From assembly GCA_017446885.1 (NCBI GenBank), contig JAFSOR010000008.1:1-64000 (forward strand): 64,000 nt of DNA, given 5' to 3'. Of the stretch, positions 30,285-38,920 are shown piece after piece (position 1 is the stretch's first letter; every line of letters begins with the position of its first letter). This DNA is from Spirochaetia bacterium. GTDB taxonomy: Bacteria; Spirochaetota; Spirochaetia; CADAEX01. Position numbers and translations under genes: made by a program. The notes below the pieces were generated by a model. It searched no databases and was not told the origin of the DNA. It saw only the letters and a list, made by a program, of their open reading frames with translations.

Positions 30285-31948
30285 AAAAGCTCTTTCTTCT
30301 TTTCTTGATTATCTCTTTATCTGTACAGCTATGGGGTGTCTCGGCCAAGCCTGGTTCCGGCCATACACACGACGGCAGTATAAGGCCGGGGATGACCGGA
30401 AATTCTTATAGCCCTTCCCTTTCGTCAGATGGCGGTGTTCGCAGGGCTTCAGCTTTAAGCAAGGCTTCGGTAAGCACAACTGGAAGCAAAAAAATACTGG
30501 TAATCCTTGCTCCATTCAAGGATTATGGTTTCAATGAAACAATTCCAGGAACCTCGGATTCTGGTGCGGTTTCAGCTTCGACCCACGATGAAACTTATTA
30601 TAAAAAGCTGCTTGAGACAGGCTCTGGCCTTACTATGAAAAAGTATTATGACCAGCAGTCAAGAGGAGCCCTTGACCTATCTTTCGAGGTGATAAAATCT
30701 GGTGTTAAGTCTATAGAAAGCTACGAATACTATGGACAGAATGATGTTTATGATGACGATACCCACCCCGCTGTGCTGGTGCGGGAGATGATGGTAAATG
30801 TCATAACAGAGTCGGTGGCAGCTGAAGTTGATAACTGTGTTGTCATAGTAGTCCATGCAGGCCCGGGCGAAGAGGAGGGGGGTGTCAGCGAAAACCTTAT
30901 ATGGTCTCATAGAAGCACCCTAACAAGCCAGAGTATTTCATCTTTTACCATAGGAGGAAAGACCTTTAACGATTACCTGATAGTGCCTGAATATAATATG
31001 TGGCATGGTGTGTACGAAGCTACTGTGGGGGTTTTCTGCCACGAGTTCGGCCATGTCCTGGGGCTTCCCGACCTTTATGACACCTCATACAAAACTGCAG
31101 GGGTAGGGATGTGGAGCCTTATGGGGGGCGGCGAATGGGGCACTATGGGCGCAGCCGGTGTCTCGCCAGGGACAGACCCTGCTCCGTTTATGAACTGGGA
31201 ACGGGCTTATCTGGGGTGGATAACCGAAACCGACATAACTCCAGCATCTGGCAAGTCTGTCAGCTATGATTTTGAAGAAGCAAACGATTCTGACACAGTT
31301 TACAGGATTAATTTGAGCGACGACCAGTATCTGACCCTTGAGGGAAAGAAAAAGAACAAATCTGGAAGCGGAATGCTTGTGGAAGAGACAGGTCTCCTTA
31401 TAACCCAGATTCATAAGGGTATCCTTAACAACTACTGGAGCACCAATACTGTCAACTACGGTACTTACCGGCCACATGGGGCAATGGTGGTGGAGGCTGT
31501 GGCATCTAACTATAAGTCAAACGGATTGGGCAACCTGTGGCGGGGCAGTTCAAGCACCCTCCGCACTACAACCACAGCCCTGTTCAGAAGTGGTACCCTT
31601 ACTTCGGTAGGGCCGGTGGCCAGCTCAAGCAGTGCAGATCTGCCGTTCCTGCCCCTGTTCACCAGCACTATGATCGGCTCCGGCATTGTAATATGCATTC
31701 TTGGACTCTGGTATGCAGGGCATAAGAAGCTGTGTGCTGTCATTGCAATTGGAGCTTTTGCTGCCTGCTTCTCCTTAAGCTGCTCCATATCCTCAGGCGG
31801 CAGTGGAACCTACGATTCCGGGCCAAACACAAACTACTACACAACTATGAACAATGTGTACTCAAAGACAGGTATTTCGGGCATAACAATCTACAATATC
31901 CAGGTTAACGAGGATGGCAGCGGCAGTTTCAGGGTCAAGAAAGATTAG
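30281..31948 (+). CDS. Secreted M6-family metalloprotease with C-terminal membrane segments
   Basis: A 555-residue exported protease. The signal peptide is about 1-22. The zinc site HEFGHVLGLPDLYD (near residue 257) has the HExxH-like HEFGH with the downstream Asp typical of immune-inhibitor-A-type M6 peptidases, and the Met-turn region follows as GMWSLMGGG. The catalytic part covers about 60-450. The last 100 residues are odd: two hydrophobic segments (about 465-485 and 490-508) and a lipobox-like SLSC inside the second, then a Gly/Ser/Tyr-rich tail. It may be anchored by these segments. The end overlaps a convergent gene by 14 bp. Confidence 0.82.
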   Translation: MKKLFLLFLIISLSVQLWGVSAKPGSGHTHDGSIRPGMTGNSYSPSLSSDGGVRRASALSKASVSTTGSKKILVILAPFKDYGFNETIPGTSDSGAVSASTHDETYYKKLLETGSGLTMKKYYDQQSRGALDLSFEVIKSGVKSIESYEYYGQNDVYDDDTHPAVLVREMMVNVITESVAAEVDNCVVIVVHAGPGEEEGGVSENLIWSHRSTLTSQSISSFTIGGKTFNDYLIVPEYNMWHGVYEATVGVFCHEFGHVLGLPDLYDTSYKTAGVGMWSLMGGGEWGTMGAAGVSPGTDPAPFMNWERAYLGWITETDITPASGKSVSYDFEEANDSDTVYRINLSDDQYLTLEGKKKNKSGSGMLVEETGLLITQIHKGILNNYWSTNTVNYGTYRPHGAMVVEAVASNYKSNGLGNLWRGSSSTLRTTTTALFRSGTLTSVGPVASSSSADLPFLPLFTSTMIGSGIVICILGLWYAGHKKLCAVIAIGAFAACFSLSCSISSGGSGTYDSGPNTNYYTTMNNVYSKTGISGITIYNIQVNEDGSGSFRVKKD

Positions 31949-33143
31949 AGAAAAGTCTTCTGCCGAATAGAATAGTATAAAGCAGCAGAATAGGTATTAC
32001 TGCAGGGCATGCGCTCTGGATTCCCACAGCCATTATAAGCAGGAAAAGTACGCACATAGCTGCCATGAAAATCGAGAAATATCTAAGCACTTTCTGGCCG
32101 CTTCCTTTTGCAAAGAACGTTATAAGAAAGGTCAGCGAAAGAGGCGAGCACCAAATAATGTTCAGATTCCACTTGGTTGCGGTGTGGTCCGATATGAACC
32201 ACAGGTAGAAGATCAGTAGACCTAAAAGGAAGTTCAGCAGAACCAAGGTGTATTCAAAACAGCTTAAGCTTTTCTTTGCCCACACTTTTTTCCTTATGCA
32301 GCCTATGTAGATAAGCCCCAGCTCCAAGGCCAGAATCACGGTGAAAAGAAGGGCCGGGAGGTTGAATTTTATCGGGTCAGTTATCGGGTCATTTAAAGGG
32401 TCAAATATCGGGTCAGGCTCTGACCTGAAAAGAATTTCATCTTCATCTGCCAGCTTTCTGCCGTCGCCAAGGGTGCTTCCTGCTATAATGTCATGCACCA
32501 GGGCTGGAAGGAAGAAACTGTCGGATGGCAGCACTTTCTGGTCCAGAGGCATTCCCAGCACAAGCTGGATTCCAAGGTCAAACCATGGGTTATTCTTAAG
32601 GTGGTAACGGATGTATTCCCGGTAGCTTTTCTCTCCTATCCTGGCTATCGCTCCCTGATCGTAGAGGATATCGCTTCCAAGGGTATTCTCAAACACGCTC
32701 TGTATACGGGTTGAACAGTTGTCCTTGATAAAGTCATATTTATAGTAGCGGTTCTCGGGCAGCGCATTCTTGGTCAGGAATATGTATATCTGGGCTATCT
32801 CCTCCTGCGACAGATTCAGCTTCTGCTCCACCACGCTCCTGTTCTCGAGCATCGTATAGTTCTTGAATTCCCTGGGGAAGTTGACCACCCCTAAAAAGTA
32901 GTCCAGCTGCCCCTGGACAAACTTGGGGACAAACTTGGGGTCGCGGAAATCAAAGGTGCCAAAGTTGTAAAGAAAGTCTATATTGTTCTCGTTATCCAGA
33001 TAGCGGAAAGCTGTGTGGCCGAATGCCGAGTAGATGGCGTTTCCTGGGGATACAGTGATAAGGCTGAGCTGGGGCTTTTGGGCAAAAAGCGGTGAAGCGG
33101 CAAGTAAGAGAATAAGGAAAAGAGCTTTGAAACCTTTCATCAT
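31935..33143 (-). CDS. DUF4105 (Lnb N-terminal-like) exported membrane protein
   Basis: A 402-residue protein. A signal peptide (about 1-21) is followed by a DUF4105/Lnb-type periplasmic domain with AIYSAFGHTAFR, YNFGTFDF and DNCSTRIQ, whose conserved His and Cys suggest a papain-like NlpC-related fold. A linker rich in DP repeats (about 245-265) is followed by about five helices (265-400). Proteins of this domain are widespread in Bacteroidetes and spirochaetes, with no settled function. The linker coincides with a DNA repeat at 32370-32425. ATG codons at 33143 and 33140 lie just after a TATACT. Confidence 0.8.
   Translation of the reverse strand: MMKGFKALFLILLLAASPLFAQKPQLSLITVSPGNAIYSAFGHTAFRYLDNENNIDFLYNFGTFDFRDPKFVPKFVQGQLDYFLGVVNFPREFKNYTMLENRSVVEQKLNLSQEEIAQIYIFLTKNALPENRYYKYDFIKDNCSTRIQSVFENTLGSDILYDQGAIARIGEKSYREYIRYHLKNNPWFDLGIQLVLGMPLDQKVLPSDSFFLPALVHDIIAGSTLGDGRKLADEDEILFRSEPDPIFDPLNDPITDPIKFNLPALLFTVILALELGLIYIGCIRKKVWAKKSLSCFEYTLVLLNFLLGLLIFYLWFISDHTATKWNLNIIWCSPLSLTFLITFFAKGSGQKVLRYFSIFMAAMCVLFLLIMAVGIQSACPAVIPILLLYTILFGRRLFSNLS
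32370..32425 (+). repeat. Short tandem GGGTCA repeat and palindrome inside the DUF4105 gene
   Basis: Four GGGTCA units spaced by 6-15 nt, three of them within ATCGGGTCA, end in a perfect inverted repeat GGTCAG-GCT-CTGACC (32411-32425). The run encodes the Asp-Pro-rich linker in front of the first membrane helix. The CTGAC/GTCAG core is shared with the repeat in the MMPL exporter gene at 12.6 kb. Confidence 0.55.
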
Positions 33144-33148
33144 TTTTA

Positions 33149-33154
33149 AGTATA
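33149..33154 (-). promoter_or_regulatory. -10 box of the DUF4105 gene
   Basis: TATACT on the minus strand ends 5 nt before the first ATG (33143) and 8 nt before the second (33140). No clear -35 and no Shine-Dalgarno. Confidence 0.35.
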
Positions 33155-33157
33155 CAA

Positions 33158-34417
33158 CTAATGCGATAATAAATCTATTATTTTTTCCGATGCCCTGTAT
33201 GAGATGGAGAAACAGCCCTGCAGAAGGTAGCCGCCGGTGGGTGCCTCCCAGTCGGCCATCTCGCCTATGACAAAGCAGCCAGGTCTTGATTTGAGCATAA
33301 AGTTTGCATCAAGCTCTGCCATGCATACGCCGCCGGCCGACGAAATGGCTTCTTCAAGCGGGTTGCAGCCGGTTACGGTAAGGTACAGGTCTTTGACCTT
33401 ACGTAAGTCGCCCTCTGGAGAGAGCTCCCGGAAAAGGGCATAAGGAAGGCCGGCGAGCCCCAGGGCTTTGCGTGCATAGTTGGACAGGGAGTTCTTGCCC
33501 TGGGGCTTAGTAAGGCGCCTGGTTATCTGCTCCTGGAAAAGGTCCGGCAGCAGATCTGCGCCCACTTTGCAGCTGCCGGTTTTATCCAGCTGCTGCCTGA
33601 TGTAGTAGCCTATGGAATAAACCCCGCTCCCCTCAAGACCCCGTGGGGTCAACACCACCTCGCCGGTGCTGGAAGCGCCACCGCACCTAAGGCGGATATT
33701 CAGGCTTGTATAGCCCTTGGTTTTGCCGATTTGACCGAGTTCTGCGATGCGCTCCTTAAGGGGCTCTGACCAGCGTACCGCCACCCCGCAGTTGGCGCTT
33801 CTGAGGGGAGCGACCTGGATGCCGGCAGCCTGGAATAACGATGTCCAGGCTCCGTTTGAGCCTGTCTCGGGATGGCTGCCGCCACCCAGGGCAAATACGG
33901 CATACTTGGCCTTTAACTCCAGGGTCTTGCCATCCTGCCGGAACATAAAAATGTCTGGCTTGTCTCCAAAACCTGTGAATTCACATCCTCCCTGAAAGGT
34001 GAATAGAGGTATGCCAGCTTGTCTTGGACTTCCCCAGCTTGCCCTGTCCAGGTGTTCAAGCCAATGTTTTAGTATCTCTGGAGCGCCTAACTTGGTAAAA
34101 ACCTTACCTCCGTTGCCGACAAATGTGTCGGAACCCATAGTTTTGTACCAGTTGGCCAGGGCGGCGGGGGAGAATTCGGTCAAAAGTCCTTTGAAAAGCT
34201 CTTCGTTGCCATAGTACTTTTGGGATAGTTCATCAGGTGTTCCCTGGTGGGTGCAGTTAAGCCCGCCGCTGGCGCCAGCCAGAAGAAACTTGCGTCCAGG
34301 GCTCATCATCCTGTCGGCAATCAGCACAGGAATTCCAGCCTCTACAAGGCGGTATGCGCAAAAAAGTCCGGCAGGGCCAGCTCCTATGATAAGAACTCTA
34401 TCCTCTTCTTTCCCCAT
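33158..34417 (-). CDS. HI0933-family flavoprotein (TIGR03862-like)
   Basis: A 419-residue FAD-binding protein. The dinucleotide motif is GAGPAGLFCAYRL, followed by the family signature GRKFLLAGASGGLNCTHQ, and the C-terminal FAD site is ISSAGGVCMAELD with CFVIGEMADWEAPTGGY. HI0933/BaiN-type flavoproteins are reductases of poorly known substrates. AAGGAA about 10 nt before the ATG serves as ribosome site. The gene is 14 bp upstream of the DUF4105 gene on the same strand, but that gene seems to have its own -10. Confidence 0.87.
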   Translation of the reverse strand: MGKEEDRVLIIGAGPAGLFCAYRLVEAGIPVLIADRMMSPGRKFLLAGASGGLNCTHQGTPDELSQKYYGNEELFKGLLTEFSPAALANWYKTMGSDTFVGNGGKVFTKLGAPEILKHWLEHLDRASWGSPRQAGIPLFTFQGGCEFTGFGDKPDIFMFRQDGKTLELKAKYAVFALGGGSHPETGSNGAWTSLFQAAGIQVAPLRSANCGVAVRWSEPLKERIAELGQIGKTKGYTSLNIRLRCGGASSTGEVVLTPRGLEGSGVYSIGYYIRQQLDKTGSCKVGADLLPDLFQEQITRRLTKPQGKNSLSNYARKALGLAGLPYALFRELSPEGDLRKVKDLYLTVTGCNPLEEAISSAGGVCMAELDANFMLKSRPGCFVIGEMADWEAPTGGYLLQGCFSISYRASEKIIDLLSH

Positions 34418-34467
34418 AGTTTTATTTTCCTTTCTTTGCCCTGCTAAGTCAAGGTTTCATTTTTTTG

Positions 34468-34496
34468 TTGCCATTTTGTTGGTTATACAATAAAAT
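34468..34496 (+). promoter_or_regulatory. Predicted promoter of the acyl-CoA ligase-hisA-metF unit
   Basis: TTGCCA (34468-34473), 17 nt, TAAAAT (34491-34496). A ribosome site AGGAG follows at 34507-34511, 6 nt before the ATG at 34518. Confidence 0.5.
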
Positions 34497-34517
34497 AATT
34501 ATATATAGGAGCAATTG

Positions 34518-36221
34518 ATGTATCCACACAGAACATTCCATTTCCTTGAACCGTTCAAGGGAAAGCTTTTTCATGGCGATATTCCTACATTGGCAGAAAT
34601 CTTTCAGGTTGCTGCAGCCCGATACCCGGATAAAAAATGTCTGACCACATATAACCCGGATATATTTGTCCTTACATTCAGGGAGGCCCGGGAAAAGATT
34701 ATGAGGCTGGCCGCATCGCTGGTGGCAAACGGGGTTAAGCCTGGAGACCGTGTAATCCTTACAGGAAAAAACCGGCCGGAATGGGCTGTGGCCTATTATG
34801 CCATCGCTACTGCAGGTGCTGTCATAGTTCCGCTCGATTATACACTCCACGAGGATGAGCTTAAGAACCTTATAGACTTCAGCGAGCCTGTAGCTGCCCT
34901 GGTGGATAAAGAGAAATACGACAAGGCCAAGGATATGATGCCAGCCGGAGCTCCTTACTATTCTCTTGACCCGGATAAAGAAAACTATGTGCTTTCCCTG
35001 GAGGATGCTCCACTTGAGAAACCGGTTCACCGCCAGGTGAGCGACCTGGTGGCTATACTCTACACATCGGGAACCACAGGAATCCCCAAAGGGGTAATGC
35101 TGTCTAACTCCAATATCGTGAACGACTGTTTCCTTGCCCAGATGAACATGCAGATTTATCATACCGACGTGTTCTACGCCCTTTTGCCAGTGCATCACGC
35201 TTACACCATGCTTTCGGTTCTGGTGGTGGGTATTGCCCAGAGCGCTGAGGTTGTTTTTGCTAAACGGCTGGTGGTGAAAGAGCTGCTTAAGGATCTTAAA
35301 GATGGAAAGATAACTATTTTCCTGGGAGTTCCCATGCTTTTCAACAAGCTTATAACCAATATCATGAAAGGGGTGCGGGAGAAAGGAGTTGTTGTCTACA
35401 GCATTGTCCGTTTCCTAATGGTTATAAGCGGACTTCTTAAGAAATGCGGCATCAAGATAGGAAAGAAACTTTTCGGAAAGATGATTCTGGACAAGGCAAA
35501 CCTTTCCAGTGTCCGTATCTGTATAAGCGGCGGCGGCCCGCTGCCTCCATCGACATTCAGGATGTTCAACCAGCTGGGGCTTGATTTTGTGCAGGGCTAT
35601 GGTCTTACCGAGACATCGCCTATCGTGACACTTAACCCGATCTACCATTTCAAGGTCAAGTCGGTGGGGCTGGTTCTGCCCGAGATTCAGGTCAAAATCA
35701 TCAACCCGGACAAAGAGGGACGGGGCGAGATTGCCTTAAAGGGACCTACTGTCATGCAGGGATACTACAAAAACCCATCTGCAACCGATGCGGTGATGGA
35801 TTTAAACGGTTATTTCTACACCGGCGACATGGGATATCTGGACAAGGAGAACTTCCTTTATTTGACCGGCCGCAAGAAGAATATAATTGTAACCTCTGGC
35901 GGCAAGAATGTGTTCCCCGAAGAGATCGAGGACCGGTTCCAGCTCTACCCCGAGATTGAGCAGATTCTGGTGCGGGGCTACTATATCGACGGCAAGAAGA
36001 AAGAGGCTGCAGGAGAGATGATAGAGGCCCTTATCTATCCGTCTGAGGAGCTGCGCAATACAGGCGACCCCGACGGAATCCAGAAGAAGCTTGAGGAGAT
36101 TGTCAACAATGTGAACCGGCAGCTGTCAAGCTATATGAAGATTGCCCGGGTGCGGGTTGTGGACCAGCCTTTCGAGGAGTCTTCCACAAAGAAGATAAAA
36201 CGGTATAAAGTGAAAGCATAA
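34518..36221 (+). CDS. Long-chain fatty-acid-CoA ligase-type AMP-dependent synthetase
   Basis: A 567-residue ANL-family ligase. Core motifs are ILYTSGTTGIPKGVML (P-loop), GYGLTETSPI, YTGDMGYLDKENFLYLTGRKKN and a C-terminal catalytic lysine in STKKIKRYK. It activates a fatty acid to acyl-AMP and then acyl-CoA or acyl-ACP at the membrane face. The length and the central hydrophobic insert fit FadD/long-chain types rather than acetyl-CoA synthetase. It overlaps hisA by 1 bp. Confidence 0.87.
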   Translation: MYPHRTFHFLEPFKGKLFHGDIPTLAEIFQVAAARYPDKKCLTTYNPDIFVLTFREAREKIMRLAASLVANGVKPGDRVILTGKNRPEWAVAYYAIATAGAVIVPLDYTLHEDELKNLIDFSEPVAALVDKEKYDKAKDMMPAGAPYYSLDPDKENYVLSLEDAPLEKPVHRQVSDLVAILYTSGTTGIPKGVMLSNSNIVNDCFLAQMNMQIYHTDVFYALLPVHHAYTMLSVLVVGIAQSAEVVFAKRLVVKELLKDLKDGKITIFLGVPMLFNKLITNIMKGVREKGVVVYSIVRFLMVISGLLKKCGIKIGKKLFGKMILDKANLSSVRICISGGGPLPPSTFRMFNQLGLDFVQGYGLTETSPIVTLNPIYHFKVKSVGLVLPEIQVKIINPDKEGRGEIALKGPTVMQGYYKNPSATDAVMDLNGYFYTGDMGYLDKENFLYLTGRKKNIIVTSGGKNVFPEEIEDRFQLYPEIEQILVRGYYIDGKKKEAAGEMIEALIYPSEELRNTGDPDGIQKKLEEIVNNVNRQLSSYMKIARVRVVDQPFEESSTKKIKRYKVKA

Positions 36222-36967
36222 TGTTAATTATTCCAGCTATCGATTTATTGGACGGAAAGTGTGTGCGCCTGTACAAGGGCGATTATAATAAAGTTACAGT
36301 GTACAGCGACGACCCGGTTGCCATGGCAAAGAGCTTTGCAGCTGCCGGCGCCAAGCGTATACATCTGGTGGACTTGGATGCAGCCAGGGGCGGGCGCAAC
36401 AACCGCGATGTCATTGCCTCGATATGCCGCAGCGTGGATGCTGTGTTTGAGCTTGGCGGCGGTATACGCACCGAGGAAGATGTCCGCCAGATTATAGATA
36501 TAGGTGTAGACCGGCTTATACTGGGCACTGTCTTTGCAAAGGACCCCGAGCTGGGTGCCAGCTGGACAGCAAAGTACGGAAAAAAGTTCATAGCCGGAAT
36601 CGACGCCCTTGACGGCGAGGTAAAGGTGGCCGGCTGGCAGCAGGGTTCAAGCATTACCGATGTAGAGCTTGCAAAAGAGGCTGCACGGTGTGGCATGTGC
36701 TCCATAATCTACACCAACATAGTAAAGGATGGCACCCTCTCGGGGCCCGACACAGAGCGCACCTTGGCTGTGGCCGAGGCTGCCGGCATTCCGGTTACGG
36801 TATCGGGGGGCATAAGCTGCGAGTCCGATTTTGCCGATATAGTCAACAACCCTAAGTGCCAGGGCCGTATAGGCGGCATAATAACAGGCAAAGGGTTTTA
36901 CGAGAAAAAGTTTGACCTTGCCAGTGTTATTGCCAGGTATCAAAAGGAAGAGGATTTAGTTTTCTGA
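36221..36967 (+). CDS. hisA: Phosphoribosylformimino-AICAR-P isomerase
   Basis: A 248-residue TIM-barrel HisA catalysing the Amadori rearrangement in histidine synthesis. N-terminal IPAIDLLDGKCVRLYKGDY contains the catalytic Asp, GGGIRTEEDVRQIIDIGVDR is the first phosphate site, and the second-half YTNIVKDGTLSGP holds the other catalytic Asp. It sits between a fatty-acid ligase and metF, separated from hisI-hisG. Confidence 0.94.
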   Translation: MLIIPAIDLLDGKCVRLYKGDYNKVTVYSDDPVAMAKSFAAAGAKRIHLVDLDAARGGRNNRDVIASICRSVDAVFELGGGIRTEEDVRQIIDIGVDRLILGTVFAKDPELGASWTAKYGKKFIAGIDALDGEVKVAGWQQGSSITDVELAKEAARCGMCSIIYTNIVKDGTLSGPDTERTLAVAEAAGIPVTVSGGISCESDFADIVNNPKCQGRIGGIITGKGFYEKKFDLASVIARYQKEEDLVF

Positions 36968-37827
36968 TGAAGATAAAAGATATTTTACAGCAGGATAAAG
37001 TTACAATCTCATTCGAGGTGTTCCCTCCTAAAAAGGCCGATGGTCTTGAGGCTGTAGAGAAGGCGACAGAACAGATTGCATCCCTTAAGCCCGACTTTAT
37101 GAGCGTGACCTATGGAGCAGGTGGCTCAACCAGCAAGATGACATTGGAGATTGCCTCCAACCTGCAGCAGAAATATGGCATCTCGGTGCTGCCCCATCTG
37201 ACCTGCGTGGCATCTTCCAAAAGCTATGTGCGGGACATGGTGGCCCAGATAAAGGCTCTGGGAATAGAGAATATAATGGCCCTCCGGGGCGATATTCCCC
37301 AGGACGGCGTTGTAGGAACAGATTACAAGTATGCATCAGACCTTATACGTGATATAAAGAAGCAGTCTGATCTGTGCATAGGGGGCGCCTGCTATCCCGA
37401 AGGTCATATAGAGTGCAGGCACAAGGAGGATGACATAATCCACCTTAAGGAGAAAGTCGATGCAGGTTGCGACTTCCTTACCACCCAGATGTTCTTTGAC
37501 AACAACATTCTCTACAACTTCCTGTACAGAATACGGGAAAAAGGAATCACCGTGCCGGTGCTGGCCGGTATAATGCCTATAACCAACGCCCGGCAGCTGG
37601 AGAGGAGCGTGGCTCTCTCCGGCACTCACGTGCCCCAACGGTTCCGGGCCATAGTGGACAAGTTCGGCGACAACCCACCTGCCATGCGGCAGGCCGGAAT
37701 CGTCTATGCTGCCGGCCAGATAATAGACCTTATAGCCAACGGCATAACCCATATCCATGTCTACTCCATGAACAAGCCCGATATTGCTTCCGGTATACTT
37801 AGCAATCTGTCAAGCGTTCTGCGCTGA
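36967..37827 (+). CDS. metF: Methylenetetrahydrofolate reductase
   Basis: A 286-residue MetF, the length of the bacterial catalytic barrel. It makes 5-methyl-THF for methionine synthesis with FAD. The sequence shows SFEVFPPKKADG at the N-terminus, SVTYGAGGST, LPHLTCVA, MALRGDIP, CYPEGH and FLTTQMFFDNN. It overlaps hisA by 1 bp. Its stop is 2 bp from the end of the convergent endonuclease-like gene. Confidence 0.95.
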   Translation: MKIKDILQQDKVTISFEVFPPKKADGLEAVEKATEQIASLKPDFMSVTYGAGGSTSKMTLEIASNLQQKYGISVLPHLTCVASSKSYVRDMVAQIKALGIENIMALRGDIPQDGVVGTDYKYASDLIRDIKKQSDLCIGGACYPEGHIECRHKEDDIIHLKEKVDAGCDFLTTQMFFDNNILYNFLYRIREKGITVPVLAGIMPITNARQLERSVALSGTHVPQRFRAIVDKFGDNPPAMRQAGIVYAAGQIIDLIANGITHIHVYSMNKPDIASGILSNLSSVLR

Positions 37828-37829
37828 GC

Positions 37830-38864
37830 CTATTTCTCTAAATTCAGCTCCAAGAGGATAGGAAAATGGTCGCTGCACCCCTCGCCGCTAGCTTTGTCGT
37901 ATGGCCGTGGATGCTCTTTTTTGCTGGTATTCCACTGGGTTTTGACAGTCTGGAATCCTGCGAAATAGAATCCCTTTTTATCGGTAAGGTTTGAGCCCAG
38001 GAAGAAGTTGTCTATAGTCTCCCACCGCCCACGGTAGACATAGCTGCCCGGTTCCTGGTTTTTATCCCACAGCCAGGGGGAGAATAAGTACTTGGTGTTC
38101 TTATTCTGCTCGTCTCCTGTTATCCTAAGGTACTGGAAGCGTGACGGCAGATTCACACTGGCCGGCATTATGGCCCGCACTGCACCCTTGCCTTCCCGCT
38201 CGTATTCGTCGGGACACTCGTTAAAGTCGCCTAAAAGCAGTACTTCGGCTTTAGGGTTATCGTCGTAAATAGCCTTAAGGCGGGCTGTGACCACATCGGC
38301 GGCGCACAGGCGCTTGGGCTCGGTGTTTTTTCCAACCTTGGATTTCCAGTGGTTGTTAAGGATTATGAGCTCATGACCGTGGATATCGAAAGAAACCTCT
38401 ACAATCTGACGCAGGTCGCGTCCAGAATCGGCCTGTGGGACATGGTATTTCACATAGCTGAAAGGATATTTGCTGATGAAAGCAGACTGGATGGCAGAAT
38501 TTGGGTTTTCTGACACAACTATGTATTTGTAGCCATAACTCTTAAGATAACCCTTGGTAAGTTCGTTGAGTATTCCTTTGTTCTCAATCTCCTGAAAACC
38601 TACGATATCCGGCCCGTCGGGGACAGAATCCTCAATTACCCTGCTTATCTGCAGCAGTTTGCCCATGTAGTCCCGCTCGGTCCAGTTGCCGTTCTTAGGG
38701 TTATACTTGGGGTATTCCGAGCCCTGTTCAATGCCGTCGAACATATTCTCCACATTGAATGACATGACATGAATAGAGCTTGGAGCCTTGGGCTCCGGCA
38801 AAGGACTGCACTTGGTCCACGAGATAAATACAATGGCAAAAACAAGTATCAAAGATTTTTTCAT
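37830..38864 (-). CDS. Endonuclease/exonuclease/phosphatase-family lipoprotein
   Basis: A 344-residue exported EEP-fold protein. The domain has MSFNVENMFD, GFQEIENKG (metal Glu), LNNHWKSK, LLGDFNECPDE and SDHFPILLEL, the complete Mg-dependent hydrolase set. The N-terminus MKKSLILVFAIVFISWTKC looks like a loose spirochaetal lipoprotein signal. Alternatively the ATG at 38924 overlaps the murD stop (ATGA) with AGGA upstream and would add 20 residues before this signal; I prefer 38864 for the better signal peptide. The substrate may be DNA, RNA or phospho-lipids. Confidence 0.82.
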   Translation of the reverse strand: MKKSLILVFAIVFISWTKCSPLPEPKAPSSIHVMSFNVENMFDGIEQGSEYPKYNPKNGNWTERDYMGKLLQISRVIEDSVPDGPDIVGFQEIENKGILNELTKGYLKSYGYKYIVVSENPNSAIQSAFISKYPFSYVKYHVPQADSGRDLRQIVEVSFDIHGHELIILNNHWKSKVGKNTEPKRLCAADVVTARLKAIYDDNPKAEVLLLGDFNECPDEYEREGKGAVRAIMPASVNLPSRFQYLRITGDEQNKNTKYLFSPWLWDKNQEPGSYVYRGRWETIDNFFLGSNLTDKKGFYFAGFQTVKTQWNTSKKEHPRPYDKASGEGCSDHFPILLELNLEK

Positions 38865-38920
38865 GATACTTGAAATACACAAAAAAAATGAATTTTGCTT
38901 CAAGTTTTTTAAAAATTTTT

